From IMG/VR virus record IMGVR_UViG_3300050821_016262, positions 1-28,789 of that record: 28,789 nucleotides of DNA, one strand, 5' to 3'. The notes under the pieces were generated by a model, which had not been told where the DNA came from, searched no databases, and saw only the letters and a program-made list of their open reading frames with translations. Source of the stretch: a virus. Made by a program: the position numbers and the translations under genes. Below are positions 9,101-15,974 of the stretch, in pieces (the stretch's first letter is position 1; every line of letters begins with the position of its first letter).

Positions 9101-10634
9101 TAGATCCGCCTGCGGAGGCATTCTTGTATTCCACGCACATGAATCCCGATGCCGACTGACCAGCCAAGCCTGCTGGTTGGGTGTAGCCCGCCCCGGCAGT
9201 GCAGCCTTCTCCTGTGAATGGCTGCCCACCAAACGCCAGCAGAAATGCACCGGTAAGAGTAGTAGCTGAACCGCTGCTCATGGTGGTTCCGTTGGAGTTG
9301 TTGGAAGCGCTTGTATCCAGCGAGGTCACTGGACCCATCCCGGCAATTTGTGCCACCATCATCATATGCGTAGTCAAAGAGCCGTTGGCAGTGGCTGTAA
9401 TAGTGCATGATCCAGCAGTTGCATTGGAAGCAATCCAGGCACCCTGGTTGCGAGGCTGATTGGGAACAGACTGAAAAACGTGGATATAGAAGTTTCCACA
9501 GTCATCCACAACCTTGGTGGTCTTGAAAGTGAATCCCGGATAAGGAGCTTCCATCACCACCAGCGTATTGCCGCCAGTCACTGTAAAGGCTGGCAGGGAA
9601 CAGGTTGTCCCGGCACCACATTCCGCACTTGTTCCACTGACATACGTTCCACTACCGATGGGAGTAGTCGAGGAAATGAGCTGAAGCGCCCCGCCACCGC
9701 TAAAGTCCAAGGTCACATTGGCCGGGAATAAAGTGTTCGCTATGCGACAGGCTGCTGATGAGGTAGTTGAACCAATAAACCGGATGCTGGCTTCCGTAGA
9801 GCCAATGGTTGATAGCAGTGTGTTCATGCCGTTTGAGGCATCCGTAGACCCATCACAGGTCATCCAGTCACGGGTATCGTAGATAGCTTTAGTCTGAGTG
9901 ACTGGCAATGATCCGGTACCGGTTATGTAGAACGCACGGGCAGGAGTATTAGCAATCGCAGCAGTAGTGTTAAGTCCGGTCCGGAACACCAGGCCATTCG
10001 ATCCCGGATCAGGCAGTCCCCCTCCCCCGCCACCACCTCCACCACCACCTCCACCAGTAGATGAAATGGTTACATTGCCATGACCATCATCCAAGATGGT
10101 GATGTTTGATCCTGCTATCAGATTGAGTAGAGCTTGCGATCCGTTGGGAACTCCGTTGGTCTCAAGAATTACCGTGTAGGGAGGCAGTGTGGCAGCAGCT
10201 GCCTGCAGTTGAGCAGTGACATCCTGAGTAACACCAGTAATAGTGATCAAAGTAGTGAAACAAATGGGTGGTCCCGGGAATACCCCAATCGCGGTACATA
10301 GTGAGAACATCCACTGAGACGGAGTAGGAGTGATTTGTAGATTATCAGCTAGTGAGACTTTGAATTGACCCTTGGAATCGCAAGAGATGGGAACTACGGT
10401 CTGAAATACTGACCCTCCTAGCAAATACGGCCCAGCTCCCGGAGTCGAGTTCTGCCCGGTAAAATTAGCTGATCCACTACAGGTACGATAGATAGCGTTG
10501 AGAGGATCTTTTACTGTGGCAGTAACAGTAGTATGCTGAGCAAGAACACTGATACTCGCGAATAGAATAAAAATTACGATACTTAATTTACGCTGCAAAA
10601 TATCACCCAAAATAAAGATTAGTAGCCTATGCAT
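6159..10634 (-). CDS. Giant exported beta-helix tail fibre/spike with polyglycine linker
   Basis: An open frame of 1,491 codons. The ATG at 10634 has no Shine-Dalgarno and lies 16 nt inside the upstream gene. A TTG at 10598, preceded by GGGTGA, would start exactly at a clean signal peptide (LQRKLSIVIFILFASISVLA) and may be the true start. Order by residue from the ATG: signal peptide about 13-33; beta domain 35-190; 13 consecutive glycines 194-206; first turn of a pectate-lyase-3-like beta-helix about 249-316; inserted beta domain about 330-536; resumption with VFPEWWGA (579-586) and the main helix to about 830; Thr/Gly-rich repeats about 920-1065; a second fibre region; and a C-terminal beta domain ending SYICHGRN. 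The layout is that of a trimeric receptor-binding spike. The enzyme activity, if any, is unknown. Confidence 0.85.
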   Translation of the reverse strand: MHRLLIFILGDILQRKLSIVIFILFASISVLAQHTTVTATVKDPLNAIYRTCSGSANFTGQNSTPGAGPYLLGGSVFQTVVPISCDSKGQFKVSLADNLQITPTPSQWMFSLCTAIGVFPGPPICFTTLITITGVTQDVTAQLQAAAATLPPYTVILETNGVPNGSQALLNLIAGSNITILDDGHGNVTISSTGGGGGGGGGGGGGLPDPGSNGLVFRTGLNTTAAIANTPARAFYITGTGSLPVTQTKAIYDTRDWMTCDGSTDASNGMNTLLSTIGSTEASIRFIGSTTSSAACRIANTLFPANVTLDFSGGGALQLISSTTPIGSGTYVSGTSAECGAGTTCSLPAFTVTGGNTLVVMEAPYPGFTFKTTKVVDDCGNFYIHVFQSVPNQPRNQGAWIASNATAGSCTITATANGSLTTHMMMVAQIAGMGPVTSLDTSASNNSNGTTMSSGSATTLTGAFLLAFGGQPFTGEGCTAGAGYTQPAGLAGQSASGFMCVEYKNASAGGSTSATQSITVDPAPGTWVYSLLSLKPGNATATIWGGIVDPDFHQIFLNADSATGHGVIDFTGSPIHQDVFPEWWGAGIGATAANNTLALQAAIYAAFGGGLTTARTNGSGLNIYNRTLRLPQNYNINAELKFYHAINFKVVCDSRLFSGITQTTTNLRILDGQSDAYGAFYDCSWASSASNTNALVDLDYSGAQGNDLRPQFIDFYNNTFQGNNITDVGVLIAKSGGGAQGSNIYCYDCAGAGFTGAAWQLGGNNIGRNAGRSYAQNALAVAWYGGDIQASPLYGFANYGGGYVYMYGVSFENGFTTQTGYDMYCELSQGPCVMYDVRSESRKLVAGNTLEIYDSNTINQSCYLTPGGTFPVGSVCSGSPVGGDGAYYQVTNNGGPANGTGTLVAPIRASSGTSTSITNTNQTIAGSVTIKLFTAGDALTQAVTGSTATVVTAATSTATVTGTLTSGTCNGTETMTQAVTGITGTEVFPTPNNSGPVPLSMNNLSGTADSSHAWTGATSGCVFTPNAAPTFSASSMLVTAATGSPDSSHNWTNAGGSTFVPTGAPVNVANYTVNGFTGMLVSVLSGMNIGCYGVITSNTAQTITASAGWVTKYSLLPCPNPDSTSNYVVEPPWNHGTVTDGGMTLVYMNEDVIGASGQGGIAFTGRLQDVSVPGGTLRPDQRRATLKNVSVSRTDWYNAAAGDPQGCCVLPREWDVNIATTISASAAPYIGTYFQNWSLPSITGVTYSGALQQQMGTKPLVWSTGSIGLGGNNSANDVWIGGRNDPTSGNTASRAILEFGGMLGRAVPVPNAANSFNATDQNGTDTDITGGPSTGAGNGGAINFWISNPSGSSATPNSALKRWLINSAGHFFAGLDATYDIGAAGANRPRNVYISGTVTAAQGTFTGTPGINTGTASNTDLTGELAFSAATTSATYTFAGTYVSHPECTIGIQFDPGAHRIWISTLNTTTLQFSSDAAQTGAVSYICHGRN
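10017..10055 (-). repeat. GGN triplet microsatellite encoding 13 glycines
   Basis: Thirteen consecutive glycine codons (GGT, GGA, GGC and GGG mixed) form an imperfect triplet repeat inside the giant fibre gene. It joins the N-terminal beta domain to the beta-helix. Slippage here would change linker length in frame without breaking the gene. Confidence 0.9.
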
Positions 10635-11734
10635 GAGAACTGGATCTTGTCTCCTGAGACAACTGTGCCCGTAACAATGGTAGCAGTAGTAGCATTAGAA
10701 GTGGTCTGATGGGGATTAGTCACATCTGCCAAAGTGGTGATATCTACTACTGTACAGCTCCAACCATTCGGAGCGGTGGCCGAATCACCCATGGTGATGA
10801 CTTCAGTGCAACTGGTCGAACCTACCGTAAAGGTTCCCGCTGTGGCCCCACCTGCAGTAGCTGAATCCGTACATCCATTGTTGGTAGTAAACTTAGTACC
10901 AACCGACATGTAACCAGAAGCTTTGACTTTCCCGGTCGTGCTGCCAGCTGTATTGCTGACACCAACTGCGATTACACCCGCTGCTGATCGACTGATAGCA
11001 GTGTCGATAGTGACAGCGTTAAATACACTGTTTGCATTTGCCCACATGAGAGGTACATCAGAGCGGATTACCGGACCATTATTTGAGTCCACGGAAAAGC
11101 CATCAAAGCCACTCGCAGAAAATACCATCTTGCCAGAGTTATTTGCATTGAATCCTATCCCGGTATTCGTGCTACCAGAGAACGAGTAAGCTGGATTTGT
11201 GGTTCCTGAACTGGTCGGAGAAAGAAGTTGAGGGCTGGCACAGTTCGCGCCTCCATACTTAAACTGCCACTGTGTACCCGCCGTGCCGAGTCCCGCCGCA
11301 ATCGAAGCGGTCGCTGCAGCCGTACAGGTGATGTTTGAGAGCCAGTTCGTAAATGCCACTCCAGCAGCATTCCATGTAACTGTCTGCGACATCATGGGGG
11401 CTGATGTAGTGATTGTTCCACCTACCAGAGTGAAATTACCTACTGCATCAGTCGTTAGTCCTGAAGTCCCAGCAAACGATCCTGCACTATTCCACTGCAC
11501 TGAATTTACTGGTGAGCCCGGAGACGATCCAGCCCCAGTTGAAAGAGCAGTCCATGTATTAGCTGGATTACATTGATTTAGACCAATAGTGGTAGCCGTG
11601 CGAAAGTAGATCTGACCAATTACGCAGGTAGCGGGGAGACTAGGACCATTATCAGGGAGCACTCCAATAGTAGGGGTATTTTGCCCCCAAGCCATGCCCG
11701 CTAGAAATATTACTGCCAGTATCCATTTTCCCAT
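10619..11734 (-). CDS. Exported tail-fibre-like protein
   Basis: A 371-aa protein. The start at 11734 is set by a perfect AGGAGG eight to nine bases upstream and by the signal peptide that begins there (MGKWILAVIFLAGMAWGQ, cleavage probably after GQ). The frame is open further upstream, but that would bury the leader. The mature part is Ser/Thr/Gly/Asn-rich with fibre-like strands (SVQWNSAGSFAGTS, FDGFSVDSNNGPVI) and a DTAISRSAAGVIAVG segment of the kind found before the C-terminal domains of phage fibres. The last 90 residues are Cys-containing and end GDKIQFSCIGY, resembling the end of the giant fibre (SYICHGRN). Probably a fibre or shaft protein working with the next gene, whose frame overlaps its end by 16 nt. 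Confidence 0.8.
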   Translation of the reverse strand: MGKWILAVIFLAGMAWGQNTPTIGVLPDNGPSLPATCVIGQIYFRTATTIGLNQCNPANTWTALSTGAGSSPGSPVNSVQWNSAGSFAGTSGLTTDAVGNFTLVGGTITTSAPMMSQTVTWNAAGVAFTNWLSNITCTAAATASIAAGLGTAGTQWQFKYGGANCASPQLLSPTSSGTTNPAYSFSGSTNTGIGFNANNSGKMVFSASGFDGFSVDSNNGPVIRSDVPLMWANANSVFNAVTIDTAISRSAAGVIAVGVSNTAGSTTGKVKASGYMSVGTKFTTNNGCTDSATAGGATAGTFTVGSTSCTEVITMGDSATAPNGWSCTVVDITTLADVTNPHQTTSNATTATIVTGTVVSGDKIQFSCIGY

Positions 11735-11752
11735 TGGCCCTCCTAAAACTTG

Positions 11753-11783
11753 AGGCTGGCAGGCCTTTTGTAGCCCCCAGCCT
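11753..11783 (-). promoter_or_regulatory. Hairpin ahead of the fibre gene
   Basis: On the minus strand AGGCTGG and CCAGCCT form a perfect 7-bp stem around a loop that can pair further (GGGC/GGCC), followed by CAAGTTTT. It lies just upstream of the AGGAGG of the 371-aa fibre gene and after the HNH gene. It could be a weak terminator or a translation-controlling hairpin; the short T run makes termination uncertain. Confidence 0.4.
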
Positions 11784-11813
11784 CCGATTGCTGCCACGAC
11801 TGTCAAAACTAAA

Positions 11814-12293
11814 TCAGCAGGCCAGTCCCTCCAAAACAGATGAAACATCAATGAGGGTGTGTGGGCAGACCGCGCCATAGCGCTGAACCGCATTACAATT
11901 CCAACAAAGCACACGGTACTTATCCTTAGGAAATCCTTCACTCACAATTTCGATATACATTCGATGAATATTGCCTACCCTTCTAACATGATCTTGGCCA
12001 CCACCATTGATATGGTCGATTGTAAGAAATCCACGTTCAGACTCTCCACAACAAGCACACACACTTCCATATGCTTCAATGATCAGATCCCTAAGCAAGG
12101 ATGCTTGATTATGTGAGCCAGCAGGCCTAGGATTCCCATTTCCACACTTGGCCCAATAACGTCGCCGCGAGTACTCATTGATACAAACCTTACAAATGCG
12201 ATTGCGACCATCAGGAGAACGTAACTCACGCGGAAAACACGACAGTGTCTTACTGGCACCGCACTTAGCGCATGATTTAATCAATTCATTCAT
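11814..12293 (-). CDS. HNH endonuclease (free-standing, homing-type)
   Basis: A 159-aa protein with two Cys pairs near the N-terminus (C8/C11, C34/C37) that look like a zinc-binding recognition module. The HNH fold follows: a CACC cluster at 79-82, the catalytic DH at 93-94 in LTIDHINGGG, H102, and a CWNCN motif at 130-134 that closes the zinc site. This is the arrangement of phage and intron HNH homing nucleases. It sits alone between the decoration-like gene and the first fibre gene, has no clear Shine-Dalgarno, and its end leaves an 80-nt non-coding gap in an otherwise compact operon. That is how an invading homing gene looks. The DNA target is unknown. Confidence 0.9.
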   Translation of the reverse strand: MNELIKSCAKCGASKTLSCFPRELRSPDGRNRICKVCINEYSRRRYWAKCGNGNPRPAGSHNQASLLRDLIIEAYGSVCACCGESERGFLTIDHINGGGQDHVRRVGNIHRMYIEIVSEGFPKDKYRVLCWNCNAVQRYGAVCPHTLIDVSSVLEGLAC

Positions 12294-12314
12294 AAGTTAC
12301 TGATTACAAAAGAC

Positions 12315-12713
12315 TTACATGATCCCTGCGACCTCTACGTCATATGTCTGCGAGTTGTTGGTAGTGGCAATATTGGTGATGTTGATATTAGCCACACCCC
12401 AGTCGTAGAAGAAAAAGAATGTGGAATCGTAGAACAGACTGTTGGAGGTCGCTGCTGAATCCCCATTGTAGATATTGGCGGTGTTAGTGCCATCAGTGGC
12501 AGTAATGGCTCCCACCTTGGTATTCACATTCAGACGGATACCAGCCCCTCCAATCTTGATACGCACATAGCCCACCCGGGGACGTACTGGCTGAAAGTTA
12601 CCCGTGGGAGGACAGAGCACGGAGACATTGTTATTCAGATTGATGTTCGAGAAGTAGACAGCCGGGATACCATCTGCTGCCAGCCAATTAGCAATTGAGT
12701 TCTGAAAGCTCAT
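12315..12713 (-). CDS. Putative capsid decoration or head protein
   Basis: A 132-aa protein with an excellent GAAGGAG before the ATG. After a short N-terminal helix (SFQNSIANWLA) the chain is beta-rich and low in charge, with strands such as PRVGYVRIKIGG and SLFYDSTFFFFYDWGVANINITNI, ending YDVEVAGIM. It follows the major capsid gene directly, the usual place for a decoration or head-stabilising protein. No family is recognised from sequence, so the role rests on position and the beta-rich, soluble composition. A tail-shaft protein is the alternative. Confidence 0.75.
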   Translation of the reverse strand: MSFQNSIANWLAADGIPAVYFSNINLNNNVSVLCPPTGNFQPVRPRVGYVRIKIGGAGIRLNVNTKVGAITATDGTNTANIYNGDSAATSNSLFYDSTFFFFYDWGVANINITNIATTNNSQTYDVEVAGIM

Positions 12714-12727
12714 AGTTGTCTCCTTCT

Positions 12728-12808
12728 CTATCCTTTACCTTTTTCTCCCTTACCACCTCGATTGTTGTGGTTAAGGTTACTTGCTCCGCCTTGTAGGCTA
12801 CGCTTCAT
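12728..12808 (-). CDS. Possible 26-aa basic Gly/Lys-rich peptide after capsid
   Basis: A tiny frame whose ATG shares one base with the capsid stop (TAATG), so re-initiation could translate it. The product starts MKRSLQGGASNLNHNNRGGK and ends in KGEKGKG; it is basic, Gly- and Asn-rich and probably disordered. There is no Shine-Dalgarno of its own. It may be a spurious frame, but the overlap geometry matches other real junctions in the operon. Confidence 0.4.
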   Translation of the reverse strand: MKRSLQGGASNLNHNNRGGKGEKGKG

Positions 12809-13833
12809 TATGTGCTCAATACTTTGATTCCCATACGTGGTGCCAGATCTTCTACCTGCCAGGTTAAGAACATCTGCGAGGTGATCACGTCTTGGTTGGT
12901 GGGCCGCAGCCATGGGGTCAACCGGAAGTAACTACCCGGATGAAAGACCGGGTGCAAATACTTGGTGTTGATAATGTAGTAGACCTGGGCTGCGATGAAT
13001 GGGTCATCCAGAACCACGGCATTATTGAACAGGAAGTGGTAACGGAAGCCAGCCTGCACCGCTTCCCGGTCCTGCATGTTGTCGCCGTAGCGGGCAAAGT
13101 AGCTGGTCCCGGCTCCCATGAACTGGGCCTTGAAGTTCACGTAGCGGGTACGGTCGCCCAGAATTAGATCAGGCTCGTCATAGCCCAGTTTGACGGTGGC
13201 GTAGGCCGTGTCCATAATCACGGCTGTAATCGCCGTGGCAGTAGTCGACTGTGGAGTAGGTGGCTGCCAGAAAGAGTTGGCCGCCACTGAGCGGTCAATA
13301 CCCGCAATCACGTTGGTAGCAATAGTGGCTGTGGTAGGCGAAGCAGGTGTGCCCGATCCAATCCAAGACTCGATGTCATCAATGTCATTAGCAGTGTTCT
13401 GGGGAGTGGTATGCCAGAGGGCTCTTGAGAGCTTCTGCAGGAAAGAAGACGATGCCGCTTCTACCTTCATCTGAATGATGTCGAGGCCTGACCCGGCATT
13501 GCGGATTACATCCGTGACCGGAATGGAGATAGCTTCGTAGTAGTCTCGCCACACCTGATTGGCAGGCTGGATGGAGTCTGTCACCGTGGTATTCAGCAAC
13601 TGGGCCCCAACGTAGGCACCACCCGTCAGCTCCTCGGTAAAGAGTAGCGGGTAGATCAGCTCGCCACCCTTGAAGACTTTGCCCTTGCGGCACAGCGCCC
13701 AAAAGGTAGACGAAGGCAGCATCACGTTGTCGGCCAAGACCGGCTCGATGGCCTTCTGGGTTATGGCCTGCATGGTATTCGCAAGCACTGCCGGAGGTGC
13801 GTTAATCCCAGTTCCGAATACGCCGCCTGCCAT
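12808..13833 (-). CDS. Major capsid protein (HK97-fold candidate)
   Basis: A 341-aa protein with a strong AAGGAG upstream of its ATG. It follows the scaffold-like gene and precedes a decoration-like gene, the standard head-module order. The sequence is soluble, mixed alpha/beta, without signal peptide or membrane segment. The N-terminal arm (about 1-50) leads to VFKGGELIYPLLFTEELTGG, an E-loop-like strand pair. A long helix (about 105-145, LDIIQMKVEAASSSFLQKLS) could be the spine helix. A dimeric beta region and a C-terminal strand segment (ITSQMFLTWQVEDL) resembling the end of P-domain/A-domain capsid proteins complete the chain. The family is not identified exactly; the call rests on length, order and general fold. 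Confidence 0.8.
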   Translation of the reverse strand: MAGGVFGTGINAPPAVLANTMQAITQKAIEPVLADNVMLPSSTFWALCRKGKVFKGGELIYPLLFTEELTGGAYVGAQLLNTTVTDSIQPANQVWRDYYEAISIPVTDVIRNAGSGLDIIQMKVEAASSSFLQKLSRALWHTTPQNTANDIDDIESWIGSGTPASPTTATIATNVIAGIDRSVAANSFWQPPTPQSTTATAITAVIMDTAYATVKLGYDEPDLILGDRTRYVNFKAQFMGAGTSYFARYGDNMQDREAVQAGFRYHFLFNNAVVLDDPFIAAQVYYIINTKYLHPVFHPGSYFRLTPWLRPTNQDVITSQMFLTWQVEDLAPRMGIKVLST

Positions 13834-13869
13834 GGTGTTCTCCTTTGTCAGCGCTTACGCGCTTCCTTG

Positions 13870-14664
13870 CTAGTTAGGCTGCCCGGTAAGGCTATAGATC
13901 TGGTTCAAAAATTCTGGGTCTTCCTTGAGACGCTGGAAGCTTTCCCGGATGGTCTTGGGAGCGTTGGCGTCCTTTTGCTCAGGGGCGACTGGCATACCGG
14001 AAGGACGAGAAAGCTGGCTGGACATAAGATCTGCCCGAGCCTTGTCATAGGCTTCCTTCTGGACACGCTCAATCTCGGCTTTCTGCTTGCGAGGGGACTC
14101 CCAGTTCTCATACACCTTGCGAACGTCGGGAACGCCGCCTGAGTCCAAGTACTTCTTCTCGGCGGCTGCCGCAATCGCCTTTTCGTAGGGAGTCTCTTTG
14201 CGGAAGTCTTCCGGCAGCATCTGGTAGCGCTGCTCTGAGATCACGTCAGTGATATATTTCACGCCCAGCCCCAGAGCCTTCTGGAATTGCGCAATCTGCT
14301 CGGCTTGCTTGGCTACCTGGGATTCCACTTTCTCTTTCAGGTACTGAGCAACTGGAGCAAAGAAGGGATCAGTGGTCCAGTCTTGAGCTGCGCTAGCAGG
14401 AGGCTTTGCACCAGCAGCCGCTTCCTCGGCTGCTTTAAGCTGAGTCCACAATCTCACTACTTCCTCCTGGTTTTGAGCCAGCTGCTTCTGATCCGCTACC
14501 AGTTTGGTCCGCTCGGCCTCAATGGCCTTGGCTACATCTTGGCCAGTAGCATCTTGGAAAGCTCGCAGCTCGCCCAACGTGGTCTCAAACCCGTTCTGAG
14601 CAGTAAACTTAGTGTCGTCAGAGAAGTTCTTGCGATCTTTGATTGCTTCTGCCAGGGTTGCCAT
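13870..14664 (-). CDS. Putative scaffolding protein
   Basis: A 264-aa protein with GGAGA before the ATG. It is highly charged and helical: residues 25-90 (Glu/Gln/Lys/Ala heptads such as VRLWTQLKAAEEAAAG) suggest a coiled coil. A Pro-rich break at about 90 is followed by a helical middle, and the C-terminal region has a charged helix (IRESFQRLKEDPEFLNQIYSL). This composition and the place immediately before the capsid gene are typical of phage scaffolding proteins, which guide procapsid assembly and leave before or during packaging. No protease motif is visible. The function is inferred from composition and position. Confidence 0.75.
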   Translation of the reverse strand: MATLAEAIKDRKNFSDDTKFTAQNGFETTLGELRAFQDATGQDVAKAIEAERTKLVADQKQLAQNQEEVVRLWTQLKAAEEAAAGAKPPASAAQDWTTDPFFAPVAQYLKEKVESQVAKQAEQIAQFQKALGLGVKYITDVISEQRYQMLPEDFRKETPYEKAIAAAAEKKYLDSGGVPDVRKVYENWESPRKQKAEIERVQKEAYDKARADLMSSQLSRPSGMPVAPEQKDANAPKTIRESFQRLKEDPEFLNQIYSLTGQPN

Positions 14665-14698
14665 AGATTCTCCTATTTCGCGCTACGCGCCTCACCGC

Positions 14699-14911
14699 TT
14701 ACGCGCTCAATACTGCAAACGCAGTAGATGCGCTGGATGGAGTTGATACCACATACACATTCAGCAGTTTGGTGTAACCGTCATCAGAAGCTTTGGTCAG
14801 TGCAGCATTGGCTTCCGCCACATTGGGAGGTAAAACTACAATCAGATAACGAGTCTTGGCTGCTGGAGCTTCTGCCGCTGGAGTCGTTTTGGGCGTTGTA
14901 GTATCTGACAT
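14699..14911 (-). CDS. Small unknown protein upstream of scaffold
   Basis: A 70-aa protein. The second of two close ATGs is chosen because GGGAGA sits at proper spacing for it. The first 20 residues are Thr/Pro/Ala-rich and probably disordered. The rest (TRYLIVVLPPNVAEANAALT and following) forms an alternating strand-helix pattern ending in small residues. No family recognised. It lies in the run of small genes between portal and scaffold and shares their orientation and compact spacing. Confidence 0.7.
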   Translation of the reverse strand: MSDTTTPKTTPAAEAPAAKTRYLIVVLPPNVAEANAALTKASDDGYTKLLNVYVVSTPSSASTAFAVLSA

Positions 14912-14923
14912 GATCATTCTCCC

Positions 14924-15388
14924 TTACATCGGTGGCCCAACACTTGCCCCAGACTGTGGACCAAATGGGGTAGCGCCGGTACCGGGTTGCTGCTGAGCGG
15001 CTTGGAGACCTAACGGGGGATGCACGTTCTTCAGAGTCTCTTGTGCCTTCTCAAAGGCTTTGATAGCTGCATTCAGACCAGTCACGGCTTGCGAGATTCC
15101 CTTAGCAGCATCCGCTACCCGGTTGACCGCTATAGGAAACAGTGCCGAGATAGCCTGCTTGTACTTCTGGAGATCCCCAACAATCTTGCCGGGATCAACA
15201 TTCTGCAGCTGGGAATACTCTTGCGAGACTGCTGCCCCAATCGCTTCCGGATTGATGCCCCCACCGGGCGATCCCGGAGCAGTAGAGGGTGGGCCACCAC
15301 CCCCCGGGGCACCGGGCGCTCCTCCACCCTGACCGATACGCGCCATCAAGGCAGGAAGCAGCATTGCGGAAATAGGTGAAGAAGACAA
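14924..15388 (-). CDS. Unknown Gly/Pro-rich helical protein
   Basis: A 154-aa protein if it starts with the TTG at 15388, which follows the upstream TAA directly and has AAAGGGA some 12 nt before it; an ATG at 15364 without Shine-Dalgarno is the alternative. Residues about 20-45 are a Gly/Pro-rich flexible segment. Residues about 50-120 are a long amphipathic helical stretch (VGDLQKYKQAISALFPIAVN, ISQAVTGLNAAIKAFEKAQE). The tail is Gln/Gly/Pro-rich. It could be a minor head or assembly protein; no family recognised. Confidence 0.7.
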   Translation of the reverse strand: MSSSPISAMLLPALMARIGQGGGAPGAPGGGGPPSTAPGSPGGGINPEAIGAAVSQEYSQLQNVDPGKIVGDLQKYKQAISALFPIAVNRVADAAKGISQAVTGLNAAIKAFEKAQETLKNVHPPLGLQAAQQQPGTGATPFGPQSGASVGPPM

Positions 15389-15571
15389 TTACTTGGTTCC
15401 CTTTTTGGTGCCTACTTTAGTGGGCTCATCCAGATATCCGCCGATAGAATCATTAGGCTTGATAAGGGGATTGTTCATAATCCCCGGGCCGGGATCGGCC
15501 TTGCCAGGATCGGCGTTGAGTGGGGAAACCAGTGCGGTATTCTTGAATGTGTTGCCCATTTTGTCAGGCAT
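15389..15571 (-). CDS. Small unknown structural-module protein
   Basis: A 60-aa protein beginning MPDKMGNTFKNTALVS. The start is fixed by a near-consensus GGAGG seven to eight nt upstream; an earlier in-frame ATG lacks this. Its composition is Pro/Gly/Asp/Lys-rich with no obvious fold, so it is probably extended. It sits between two other small genes with almost no spacing, so it is likely co-translated. Confidence 0.7.
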   Translation of the reverse strand: MPDKMGNTFKNTALVSPLNADPGKADPGPGIMNNPLIKPNDSIGGYLDEPTKVGTKKGTK

Positions 15572-15573
15572 TG

Positions 15574-15822
15574 TTATTTCCTCCGTTGAGAGCGGTGATA
15601 GCCTAATACACCACCAGTACAATCATTTTCATAGGGTGGCACCATGTCGCCATTCGATGGTAGGTCACCCTCAGTCGCCCATTGATCTTCGTTATGGACT
15701 GTGGGAATACCGGCTGTTTGCGGGCCTACTAGCACGGAATTGCGCCACTGCTCGGCAGGCGTCTTCGGCACCGGATGGCCAGTATTTTGAGGCAGAGTCT
15801 CGGGTTGGTCACGTCTGGCCAT
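15574..15822 (-). CDS. Small unknown hydrophilic protein
   Basis: An 82-aa protein beginning MARRDQPETLPQNTGHPVPK. It is polar, rich in Pro, Gln and Asn, and ends in basic residues (YHRSQRRK). No signal peptide, membrane span or motif is seen. The ATG lies 2 nt after the stop of the basic 43-aa gene and has no strong Shine-Dalgarno, suggesting coupled translation. No family recognised. Confidence 0.6.
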   Translation of the reverse strand: MARRDQPETLPQNTGHPVPKTPAEQWRNSVLVGPQTAGIPTVHNEDQWATEGDLPSNGDMVPPYENDCTGGVLGYHRSQRRK

Positions 15823-15824
15823 GG

Positions 15825-15956
15825 CTAGTATTTGGAGTGATGTCGCTTGCCCCGCTTACGGGTAGAGCGGAACTCGGACTTGCGGGATGCACTGCGCTTG
15901 AGTGCCTTGAATCCGGGCTGCTTAGATGAAACCGGCGTCATGCGAGGATCTTTCAC
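15825..15956 (-). CDS. 43-aa arginine/lysine-rich microprotein
   Basis: Too short to be found by length alone. GTG start at 15956, with AAGGGAG six nt upstream. The product is about one third Arg, Lys or His, ending RSTRKRGKRHHSKY, with no acidic patch beyond two residues. Such composition suggests nucleic-acid binding (a protamine-like or internal virion peptide), but no family is recognised. It follows the terminator at 15975-16007 and precedes the 82-aa gene by 2 nt. Confidence 0.65.
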   Translation of the reverse strand: MKDPRMTPVSSKQPGFKALKRSASRKSEFRSTRKRGKRHHSKY

Positions 15957-15974
15957 ATGAGACTCCCTTCCTAG

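Noticed and set aside
14287-14727. 146-codon open frame on the plus strand
   Set aside because: Antisense to the scaffold gene; its Leu/Ser-rich composition comes from the complement of Glu/Lys/Ala codons.
15393-15929. 178-codon open frame on the plus strand
   Set aside because: Antisense to three small genes with good ribosome sites; no motif or plausible start.
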